DNA from: Blastobasis lacticolella | Taxonomy: Eukaryota > Arthropoda > Insecta > Lepidoptera > Blastobasidae | NCBI GenBank assembly: GCA_905147135.1 | Contig: LR990050.1 | Coordinates: 10,290,001 to 10,354,000 of the forward strand | Length of the DNA stretch: 64,000 nt | Direction of reading: 5' to 3' | In this document: positions 44,701 to 54,500 of the stretch, one piece after another | How the letters are laid out: every line of letters begins with the position of its first letter | How positions within the stretch are numbered: the first letter of the stretch is position 1 | Notes under the pieces: model-generated | Database searches by the model: none | Told to the model about the DNA's origin: nothing | What the model saw: only the letters and a program-made list of their open reading frames with translations | Translations under genes and position numbers: made by a program

Positions 44701-47700
44701 TTTGAGACCGTTCGTAAGGCGCTGTCCTAATTGGCAACAGTCGTACGACCATGGTCGTGCGACGGGCGGTTTTGAGGTCTCCTATTGGTCGAGCGATGTC
44801 CGTCGCACGACCATGGTCCCATGACCGTTGCTAATTAGGACAGCGCCTTACGAACGGTTACGACTAACTGCAAACTTGATGCAGTTTTGCGGCGAGCCCG
44901 TGACTTCGGTAACAGGAGGCTGCGTTGGCACGGAAGAGACTGAACTGCTAGCAGCTACATTTTCTGGGAGAATTTTTGCCCTTAGGTCACGACTAACAGT
45001 TTCTGGAACAGCCTTCCTATCCAACATACCCCAAGGAGCTTTAGCGGCAAGAAAGGCCAAACTTGAGTAAGTATTTATTTGCTAAGAATGAAATAAGTAC
45101 CTACTTAATTCGTACAACTGACATGTTCACATTATTTTCCATACTTTTATTTTAAAGGTCTGAAATCAGTCGCCTAGAAAAACAAACTGCGAATGAACGT
45201 GAAAAATATCAACGAAGTACCCGTTCTTTAAACGCAAGTTTGTCGACTCCTCCTTTACTGGACATACAATATGAGGTGTGTAATAAAATAATGGGCTGGT
45301 TACCCTACGATATACTTTAAATATAGAGTAGGTAGATGGTAGGTAGAGAAGAGCGTCGGTGGCCGAGCGGTTAGAGTATCCGACTCGTAAGCTAGAGGTT
45401 CCGGGATCGAATCCCGCTTCGGCCATGTACCAATGACTATTTTCTGAGTTATGTACATTAGTTGAATACTAACCGATGCTCTTATGGTGAGGGAAAACAT
45501 CGTGATGAAACCTGCACATTCAGGCGACTGGATGTGTAACCATGATCCAATCTGGTCAGGTTCCCTTGGTTTGGTAGCAGGGTCATGGAGGTCGGATGGC
45601 AGTCGCTCCACTGTAATTACCTATAGCCGTATTCACAATGATTCGAAACCGTTTCCGAACGATTCGACACGAAATTCGTGAGCTGCGAATCCGTGTCGAT
45701 CGATTCGAAAACTGTTATTCAGAATCCCGATAGATTCCACGGAAACTCTACTCTTTATAACACATGAAAATTTCATCAAAATTAACTGAAATTACATTTT
45801 CCTAAGAACTTTTGCGAGGTCCTTTGTCGATTCCGTATCCGAATCCGATTTCCGAGCCATACTGACCTGCCAAATCTTGAATCATGGTCAAGGCGGACCC
45901 CGGGCCCTCGTGCGCGAGAGCACATCCGATTAACGACTGCTCCGCTTACGAGTCGTAGTTGCCGAAGACCGGGAAAGTGAAGAAGAGAGAGGAGGGCAGC
46001 GATCCCTGGCAGAAGCCGGGATTGACCGTTAGGATGATGATGATGACATCATCAAATCACACACAAACCAAGAGAAACATGTATCACTAGATTGGGTGCC
46101 TTCCCTATCTATTCCCATCGCATGATAATAAAATAAAATGTAAACAGAAGGGATAATTGACCTTGGACCAACGTGTACTTGGAAAATCGATTTATTATTT
46201 TATCACAACTTCATCAGCACGAGAATATAGATCCGACTCCTTTGCGCTCCAAACCCAATCAAGCTCCACCGCGCCACCGCAACACGATACCCGCTATTTT
46301 TAACGAAAAATAATCAAACATAATATCTACCCACATGACCCCTCAAATAAATCAAGGCAATGTAGACACTGCGATCTCCAAGCCGCCTGCCAAGCGTGGA
46401 GATTATGGCAATAACCTCCCCTTTCGTGGGAGAGGCCCTAAGTCCAGCAGTGGACTGTTACTGGCTGTGATGATGAATGTCGGCCTACCTAGCTGGAAGA
46501 AATTTCTTTTTAGAAATAAGTTGTGCATGTTGTGTCATTTATAATTGTGTATTTACCTGTATGTTTTACTGTGTACAATAAAATAGTTAAATAAAAAAAT
46601 AAAAAATAATACTTATTATCTAATATTCTAATTAAACTAATCATTTTACAGACAAGACAAGACAAATTAATGATAGATTTGATGGCACAGCTCAGCTCAG
46701 CAATTAATTAATTCAGCACAGCATTTAAACAGTACCTACAGCTCAGCATTTCTATCAGCTCAGCCCGGATCAGCTTAGCACAGCTCAACGTAGTTCGGCT
46801 TGGCTCGGCTCGGCTTCCCTGTCCCCTCAAGGCAGCTCAGCGAAACAGCTCAACTCTCTTTCTCTTACAAAAATATAAATGATCCGTGTCCTACACTGAA
46901 ACTCTACTTCATACCTGATTCCCTAATATATTACAGCTTACCGGAGCAACGCGAGAAGGCTGGCAAGAAGTTAATATTACATCCGCAGTTCCTTTGGACA
47001 TGTTATTTGTTTACTGCAATAAAAAACTAGATATGCAAACAGATAGTGCAGCAGTATTGAGCATATGTCCATCGCAGGTGCGTGGAAACGGTACTTTTTC
47101 CGCGGTTAACAGTTATAGACGTTTGCCCTATACCTGCAGGGCGCCCCACGGTTCCTAATGGGACAATGGAGGGAAATAAAGGGCGAATTGCAACAAATTC
47201 TTAAACGCATTAAGTTGCTACTAAAACGAAAATGTTCATACGTTAAACGCCATTTTTATAAGTACGTATTTAAGAATTCGGTACAAGCCGGGTAAAGTAT
47301 GAAATTGCTTGCCTGACCCGGTAAAAATAACACCTCTATTTGAATAACACCAATCGACAGGATTACATTTTTCTAAGGAATATAATAATTATAGTACTGT
47401 AGCATGTGTGCTTGGTTTTGGAGGCGCATTTAATGCCATCCAATTGTTTTATTCGTGCGTTAGCGACAAACTTGTTGAGCCCTTGCAGCTTGTTTGATTA
47501 CGCGACCCCATGTCGAGGAATCAGCGTTGCGAGATTCCGCGGAGAGCAGTCTATGTGAGACCGCCACTTCATTTCACTACTTGCCCTCCATATCCAAAGA
47601 CAGCCGTGAGACATTCTGTATACTAACGATACTAACCTAAAGCGATAATAGAAATAAGCACTTGAATAATTTTATTTCACATCGTAGGAAAACGCATCGG

Positions 47701-49308
47701 ACCTCTTGGCAACCATAAGGTGTCAAGCTGGAACTCGTCACCTTTGGGTCCGTATGCGGTACGTATTGAGCACATCAGCTATGAGGAGAGCGGAATCGCT
47801 GCGTGTATTGGTCTATGCACTGCCAGCTGGGGCTCCGAGAGTAGCACGCCTAGTTACATTGAGACTACCCGCACTGCCCTCATATTCACAACACGAAGAT
47901 CCTGGTGACGCGGAGAAGCAAAAAAGGTACTAAAATACCTACTACCGCAAAGTGCTATCTATAATTATAGGTAGGTTCCTGCGGTATGGCAGCAGTACTT
48001 GCTAGTATTGTTCAAATTGTTACCGCGCCCGAGACTGCCTAAGTTTACTTATACACAGCCATAAATGGCTAAAGGTCAAACTATAGGTAACTATAATATG
48101 TCGCTATACCGCAGGAACCCATCCAATTGCGTAGTACTACATCTATATTTACCTACATAACATATATATCGTATTGCAGGTCTTGGTGTAAAGTTCATGT
48201 GACAGGAAGTTTTTCTGTGGCAGAAATAATATCCTGGACAGCAGAAATATTGCCTGGTGAATTACCCAGGCCGGCGAGCAACGTGGCGTTTGGGCGCAGT
48301 CATGTACTTCTGCAAACAATCCTTACGTGCCAATTTCAGTACCTATTTAAACTTTTTTAATTCTGTTGCGGTAATTTTGTAATATTTTAATGTGAAAATA
48401 CAATCCCTTTGTTTCTTTGCAGACGAGGTTTGGCCGTGTTCAAAACAGACAATATATCAACAGCAGCAGTTATTAGGGACATAATATCGAATTGTTCAGT
48501 GGAAAAAAATATTCGTGTAGAAATATCATGTGGTTCGTAAATTTATGTGTGTGATTATTAAATTTGTATCTATATCTACAATTTTTTTTAAATACGTACT
48601 TGTTTTTAGATATACCGCATGACTGTTGCCTGAATAGTTTTAAAAGAATAGAAAAACAATTTCAATCAGAATATCAGAAAAATAAGGATCTATCCCTAAA
48701 GAAGGCCATTGGGTATGTATTAAAATTATGAATGTTTGTTTAATGCAAAATTAAGAATAATGCCACCTTTCTAAAACAAAATGTATTTTTGTTATCAGAG
48801 CGTTAGATTTGGACATGAACACAATGACTGAAGAATCTCCACTTTTATGCCAAGACTACCAGCGAGTTTTAGCTTTGGCTGATGATGAGGAAAAATCACA
48901 CTTCAATGAACTTAAAGGTGGGTACTTACTACAATTTACAAGACAAACATATGGATTAGGACATATTTTTGTTATAACAATTTCCTATCACCAGACAAAC
49001 CTATCAAAGTTTTTGAGTTATGCATACTATTGTTTTAATCAATTAATAAATAAACTAGAGACGAATTTTCAATATTGATTGATATCCAATGTCTTATTTG
49101 GCGCCCAACGAGGGCCAACATTTATAAAATAATGTCTGTTACAGATATCGTCGTGCAATGGTATATCGATTGGCGTGCACTTTCTTTACATGGACGAGAT
49201 CACAAAAACGAGAGAACGCAGCTGCATGAAGCACTAGTTAAATGTCAAATAGAAAAAGTTTCAAAATTACTTTCCAATGAACCACAATCACCACAAGAGA
49301 TTTACTAA
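41734..49308 (+). CDS. BBS7: Bardet-Biedl syndrome 7 protein, BBSome subunit
   Basis: Subunit of the BBSome coat that moves membrane proteins in cilia. Exons: 41734-41835, 42230-42353, 42793-42907, 43137-43266, 44067-44260, 44410-44590, 44885-45066, 45158-45275, 46937-47077, 47688-47926, 48180-48326, 48423-48532, 48610-48712, 48799-48917, 49145-49308. Total 2169 bp, 722 aa (human 715). The N-terminal beta-propeller spans about 1-330 ('VGDKNGVLQCL', 'FKTLPGKPI', 'KGYTRKGKVFLTIET', 'VGRHDGSIQLY', 'VTSVTGGCVG'). A short coiled coil starts at about 343 ('SEISRLEKQTANEREKYQR'), then the GAE, platform and helical C-terminal regions ('GSFSVAEIISWTAEILP', 'LAVFKTDNIS'). Exon 2 uses the 'tttag' acceptor; the 'tgcag' seven bases later breaks the frame. 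The introns hold several transposons. Confidence 0.95.
43320..43450 (+). repeat. SINE body and tail in BBS7 intron 4
   Basis: 'gccacggaggtcaaaatatg', 'gcagtctttccactgtacct', 'aggccctcgtgcgtgagagc' and 'gggatattgacgccaagata' match the body of the SINE at 45570-45950. The tRNA head is absent. The remainder of intron 4 to 44066 shows no clear feature except a (CAG)5 run at 44021 flanked by 'gtaaacgag' repeats. Confidence 0.6.
44708..44857. mobile_element. Long-hairpin MITE filling BBS7 intron 6
   Basis: The 58-bp arms at 44708-44765 and 44800-44857 are inverted copies that differ at about six positions; both outer ends read 'ccgttcgtaaggcgctgtcc' outward. The loop is only 34 bp. The 150-bp palindrome makes up half of the 294-bp intron and ends 27 bp before the next exon. 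Confidence 0.9.
45348..46046 (+). mobile_element. Near-complete tRNA-derived SINE with RTE-type tail
   Basis: The head 'gcgtcggtggccgagcggtt' (A-box region) and 'gttccgggatcgaatcccg' (B-box) form a tRNA-like start. The body follows ('ggtcatggaggtcggatggc', 'gcggaccccgggccctcgtg'), then the end 'gatccctggcagaagccggg' and '(gat)n'. That end matches the RTE LINE at 8800-8925, so RTE machinery probably moved it. The body is split at about 45618-45868 by foreign sequence. It lies in BBS7 intron 8. Confidence 0.7.
45618..45868. repeat. Unidentified ~250-bp insertion inside the SINE
   Basis: Compared with 34420-34480 and 43340-43400, the SINE body is interrupted between 'ctccactgtaatta' and 'ctgacctgccaaatc'. 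The inserted block starts 'tagccgtattcacaatgatt' and is rich in 'gattcg'/'cgaatc' words near both ends. No inverted terminal repeat or coding frame is clear. Confidence 0.5.
46330..46490 (+). repeat. RTE LINE 3' end in BBS7 intron 8
   Basis: 'ccgcctgccaagcgtggaga', 'cgtgggagaggccctaagtc' and 'cagcagtggactgttactgg', ending 'tgatgatgaa', are the terminal RTE phrase and tail. It is 5'-truncated. Confidence 0.6.
46640..46830. repeat. CAGCTCAG-type simple repeat in BBS7 intron 8
   Basis: Imperfect 'gctcag', 'cagctcagc' and 'ggctcggctcggct' runs follow an 'agacaagacaagac' run at about 46651. It lies about 100 bp before exon 9 and shows no coding signal. Confidence 0.5.
47974..48119. mobile_element. 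Small TIR MITE in BBS7 intron 10
   Basis: The left end 'ggttcctgcggtatggc' and the right end, inverted ('ggttcctgcggtatagc'), differ at one of 17 bases. The element is 146 bp long and has no coding frame. Confidence 0.75.
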
Positions 49309-49378
49309 AGAGTTTATTACAATGTTACACTTTATTTACTTACATAATAAAAATAAACAATCAAAATAGAATTTTAAA

Positions 49379-50406
49379 TCATCCTGGTTCTTTCCTTTTA
49401 TAAGCCCATGGGTATCTCTTAGATAAGCTCAGATCATAATGGTAAAGAGCATGTTCATCATCACCAAGCTTTGATAATTTTGTTACGTGATGGGCCATTT
49501 CATTGACAGAACGCATTTGCTCCTCTAGAAAGACTGATGTTACGAAGTCAGCACATTGATAGTCCTTCACTGATTCAGCGGCTGCAACCACTTGTTCCAA
49601 CAGCTATCAAATTTAAATGAAATTATCAATTAACAGTTAAATATGCAGTATACACAACTGAATAGATTTTTACACTTGACAGCTAACTGTATAGATTGTG
49701 TCTTTATAGATTTAGTAAATACAACGCATAACTACAGCATACTAGTCTGAGAAACAACACAGCTTCCTTGTGGAGATATGTTATGCCAAATATATATCTT
49801 TTGTCTAAATTACAATCCTATTTTCAAAGGTGAAATCTCTTATGGGAAACATGAAGACTAAGATGGCCCAGCCTAATGTTTTGTAGTTTCGCTACAGTAT
49901 TGAAATCTGGACTATTTATGGATAGTTAACATACTTACTTCAGTAACATGTTTCTCCATGTTTAAAGCATTAGTAAAAGCTTCTAACATAGTTATATCCA
50001 CTTTCGGGCAAGGTGCTTTGAGCCCACAAATCACAGGATAACCTCCTCTAACTAATTGGTAATTAATGAAGTCTTGCATGTGTCCTATCTCTTCATCAAA
50101 CATTCTCATGAAGAAGCCTCCTGCTCCAGGTCTCGATTGATATGGGTGCAGGAAGGCTACAGCCATGTTCAAGTAATCCTGAGCAGCTTGCTGTTCAGCT
50201 AGTATTTGTTTATTGACTGCAGCCTCTACTTCTGGACAATAATTATACTTGAAATACTGTGCATATCTTCGTAGTTGAAAATTAGAGATATTCAAAATAA
50301 CAGTAAATGGCCAGGTCAAAGAATGTATACTTTTAGCAAACAGATTACTCTTGTTAAATGCTGAGTTAGATATTACTCTTAATAATTTTGGGTTGGATTG
50401 TGCCAT
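49379..50406 (-). CDS. Fer3HCH: Ferritin heavy-chain homologue, probably mitochondrial
   Basis: Oxidises Fe(II) and stores iron in a 24-subunit shell. Two exons (minus): 50406-49939 and 49603-49379; 693 bp, 230 aa. The ferroxidase ligands of H-chains are all present: E in 'LAEQQAAQDYLNMA', E and H in 'DEEIGHMQD', E in 'NMEKHVTE', Q in 'FLEEQMRSVNEM'. About 55 N-terminal residues precede the ferritin fold; they are rich in Lys, Arg, Ser and Asn, poor in acids, and end near 'RRYAQYF', as in mitochondrial leaders. Fly Fer3HCH is mitochondrial, which guides the name. There is no secretory signal. Its 3' end faces BBS7 with the stop codons 70 bp apart; a minus-strand AATAAA lies at 49331-49336. 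Confidence 0.88.
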
Positions 50407-50683
50407 AATATTTTTAAAACTTGGAAGAATTTACATGCTGTAGACCAAAATAGTGTTTGACAGTGACATTTGATCAATCAATTAGGTTTAGCTTGTCATG
50501 TCTGATGACAAATTTATCAAGCAAAATATGGGAGGAGAAAATAACATTATTTTATAAAAATACTATTTAGACCCTTAATTAAAAAAGAAATCTAAAAAGA
50601 AACCAAAATTATTATTTATACATTTTAATTAACTAGATATCTAAATAATTTACACTATTATATACAGAGTTCTGCTTACAACT

Positions 50684-51136
50684 TTACTTCTGGAAAGGAT
50701 AGTAGTCCAGCCCCGAGTTATATTTAAATTTATGTGTGAAACGGTTTACTTGAGTTTTTCCAATCTCTATCATTTCTTGGACATCTTTGCGATATGCTGG
50801 CGGAAGTAATTCTGCTTCGAGGGTACACGAATGGTCACCGTCACAGTGCGCTTTAAACATCCGCTGTCTTACAATATCTACATCGCGACTATATTCTTCT
50901 TTCAAGTCGGCTACAGTTTGTGTAGCCGCATCTATTTTAAAAATAAAATAGTTCGCTTCTCGATGAACCACTCCATGTGCACTTGATTTGTAAGGCATTG
51001 GCTTGAAACCTAAGTTTTCAATGTTTCTGATAATGCCGCCACGATCAAAAATAGCATGTGATATACGTTTTAGTGAAGTTTTCAACTCTTGCTTTGGCAT
51101 AGAACGCAACAATAATGCTAATTCATAACTTGGCAT
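50684..51136 (-). CDS. mRpS6: Mitochondrial ribosomal protein S6 (bS6m)
   Basis: Small-subunit protein of the mitochondrial ribosome. A single exon of 150 aa from the ATG at 51136 (MPSYELALLLRSMPKQEL), which matches the family start; an in-frame ATG 33 bp upstream is less likely. Signature phrases are 'RGGIIRNIENLGFKPMPYK', 'YFIFKIDAATQTVADL' and 'RDVDIVRQRMF', giving the S6 ferredoxin-like fold. The tail beyond about residue 110 is longer than in the human protein. It lies head-to-head with THOC2 (start codons 414 bp apart) and in tandem with Fer3HCH, 277 bp apart. Confidence 0.95.
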   Translation of the reverse strand: MPSYELALLLRSMPKQELKTSLKRISHAIFDRGGIIRNIENLGFKPMPYKSSAHGVVHREANYFIFKIDAATQTVADLKEEYSRDVDIVRQRMFKAHCDGDHSCTLEAELLPPAYRKDVQEMIEIGKTQVNRFTHKFKYNSGLDYYPFQK

Positions 51137-51550
51137 TTTTAAAACTAATGAAACCAATGAAACTTTCAACGGCTCAAAAATAAATAGTCGCTACCTAAAT
51201 AAAGTTAGGTTATGTTGTTATGGATGACTGCAATTTTGACAGTTGAGACCAGTGTTGCCAGATGTTTTATTAACTGAATGAGCGAAATGGTTTGGCAACC
51301 TGATAGCCCCTGCTTCCAAGCCATAAAATATTTAAAAATTTAAGCTTGTAATAGTTATTGGTCTTTGGAGTTTCTATATCATTCGTTCTAGATTTGTTCA
51401 TTCATTGTCTATGGCCATCGGCGCCGTCAGTTTGTACGTTTGTAGCTTTTTTGCTTGCTTGTCTTGCTTTTTTGTGAATTGTGATGGCTGCCAATGAGTA
51501 AATTATGTTTGTTTAGTTGATTTTATTATTCAAATATATTGAAAAGGTTT
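51137..51550. promoter_or_regulatory. Divergent promoter region, mRpS6 / THOC2
   Basis: 414 bp separate two outward-facing start codons, so the region must contain both starts of transcription and both 5' UTRs. It contains 'ttttgacagttgagac' at about 51235 and AT-rich sequence, but no TATA box at a convincing distance. A shared, possibly bidirectional promoter is inferred from the geometry. Confidence 0.6.
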
Positions 51551-54500
51551 ATGAATATGGCATCTTTTGCAAAATATGCATCGGACTGGGAAAAAATAGG
51601 CAAAGAACAATTGTAAGTACCATAAATTTACTATCTTTATCTCAACTCCAGGGCAAACAAAACTAACTTCAAACACCACATGTTTTTACCATTTTTGTGC
51701 CACCACACGACAGATGTTTTTCTAAAGAATGCAATGTTATCACGTAGAACACAATTTATGTTAGAGTTATTAATAGAAATAAATTTAATTCATTTTCAAA
51801 TACTTACACCTCAAGTTGTTGAATTTCCAAAAATGTCTCTTTCATAATTGTACGATTTTTCAGTTTGAAATCAGTGGTTCAATGTATTAAAGACGATGAC
51901 AAATCCCCATTGTTTACGAAGTCAGGAAAGCTCTCAGGACTGTCTCAGAGTATATACGACTTGATCTACAGTGGTCTGCGTGGTGTTCTAAAGAAGGATG
52001 CAGTACTTACTGCACTGCGAGAGATCAACGTGAGTATTATTTCTCAAATTACTATTAGTATATGTGAATTGCATTGACAATTAATTTGGAAATGTTAATA
52101 ATTAGATTTCTTTTCTTATTTTTGCTAGTTTGTAAACACTCAGAATAATTGTATTTTTGTGGACTTTTTTAGGTTTTACATGCTGATATACCATCTATAA
52201 TATTGGACGTTGTGTGTGTGCTGGATGCTGAAACATGTGTTGATATACAGAATGAGGAACGTACAAATTTTTGTTATATTGTTAGGGAGCTCGAGTCCTT
52301 TATATCAGACAAGTTAATGAAAGAAAGGCTAGAGATTGAAACTTTGCAGGATATTGGGACATTGAAAAACAAGAACTTCTACACCAAGTTTATAAAAATC
52401 AAGACAAAGTTGTAGTAAGTATATCAGTTTTTAGTAAAATGGCAATTTGTTCCAGAAACAAAGCCTTCATCTTTCTCCTTCAGCCTTTCCTTCAATTGTA
52501 ACTACAGAATAATTCATAAATTACCTTTAATAAAGCAGACAATGAAAGTGATATGCTGCATGTCATATTACAAATCTAATTTACTTCTTACAGTTACAAA
52601 CAACGGAAATTTAATTTGTTTAGAGAAGAGAGTGAAGGATATGCTAAGCTGATTGTGGAATTAAATCAAGAAATAAATGAAGATACAGAGTTTAAAAGTG
52701 TTCTGGAAATTATTCAGTCATTGATTGGTAAGGAACAAAATATATAAATTTATACTGTCATTCATAAAAGTTATTGAATGTAATAACTTCTAAAACCCCA
52801 GGTGGCAGTGTCCCGACTATTTATTTCCAGTCTCAGCTATGAGCAATGTTATCTTGCAAGCACTTTAATATGAAGGTTATAGGAGACGGAGGGCGTCATT
52901 GACAATTAGCATAATTTGAGAAAATAATCAAAAAATGGCTTGTTATACATGTTAGGGATCAAATGCCATTATTAGTTTGGTTTCATTAAAAATGTTGATG
53001 ATCCCCTTCTCCATCACCCTTCTTATGATTTGTTACTTTCTTTTAAATTCAATAATCTCAGTGACAGACAGAGACAATCATGAAACATTCAATAACTGTT
53101 ATGAATAAAATGGTTAATATTTAATTCTACTCCTTTTCAACTTTACTATTTTAAACTTTTTTAATTCTTTCAATTTCAATATTAATTGATTAGCATTTAT
53201 AAAAAAAAAGTATTTTGATATGTAGGTATATGATAATTAATAATATTTTCTTTCAGGTTGTTTCAATCTTGACCCAAATAGGGTACTGGACATCATTCTG
53301 GAGTCATTTGAAGCTCGACCTCATTTAGATAAACTATTTATACCTCTTATTAAAAACTATATGGGTGATCCTCAGGTGATATCTGAAGTTTTAGGCTTTA
53401 AATTAGGAAATATGGAGATCCTAGAAAATTATACAGAACCCCCACCCTTAATGACTGTGATAGCATTGCTCCTACAACACCAAGTCATATCATTAGATGA
53501 CATATATTGTTGGGTAAGTAAATGTTCAGTAATTTTCAAAAACAAGTCAAGGAAACTAAATCTTTAGCAAGTGGTATAACTCTAAAATTTGTTATATTAC
53601 TATTTTCTGATGTGTGGTTTGTCATTATCCTGTGTTTCTCATAATAATATGAACAAATTAAGAAGATGATTCAACTGCTAAACATTCAGTTTCCTTGACT
53701 ATAAATACATCTGCAAATTGAGAGATAATGTTTTAAATTTAAAAACAATGATTACAGCTCCGACCAGATGATTCAATAATGGCCAAAGAAGCTGAGAAAG
53801 ATGTTAAGGCTGCCCAGGATTACATTCGTAAAATAAATATTGTATCTACAAAAAGTCCCCAAGGTACCGGGCCTGCTGAATTTCTTGAAGATAAAGCAGA
53901 TCCACAGGTATGTTTTATTCTTTTTTATAAACAACAGAAAATTGTTAGTTATATTGCCAAATATTTATCATTTGTGTACATTTTCTTCTAAATTATTTTA
54001 GGAATACTGGAGCAATCAAAAACTTGTGCTAAGTGAAGCATTGTTGAAAGTAACTGCATGGCGTGAGTTTGCGGCTCTGTATGCGCGGGTGCCCACGGCG
54101 GGCATGGCCGCCCGGCCCGCCGCTGCCCTTTGCAACATGCTGCATGCCATCATCGAGCCATTGTATAGAACGTAAGTTATTATTCCAAATGTATGCATCA
54201 TTTAACACTAGGTTCCCGGTTTAGCAATGCCATGCTAGAGAGAGTGATTGTAAGATTTCTTTGTCTTGCATTTAGGTATGGAGTCGCTGTCGTTGTTTTT
54301 GTTAAGAGATTTTCTTGTTTACTGTCTGTAAAATTTAATTCCGTTATCAGCTACGTCCAAAGATATCTTGCGCGCTCTCCACATTGCCTATACCTACGAT
54401 TTTAATTTCCATTGAAATTTCATTACCTAATATACTATCTGCCAAAAGCGTGTTTATCCATTCCGGCCATGACGCGCACTGTTAGGCGTAAAACAACAAA

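Noticed and set aside
45350..45425. tRNA gene
   Set aside because: A- and B-box sequence is present, but it continues directly into a SINE body with an RTE tail. It is a SINE head, not a functional tRNA.
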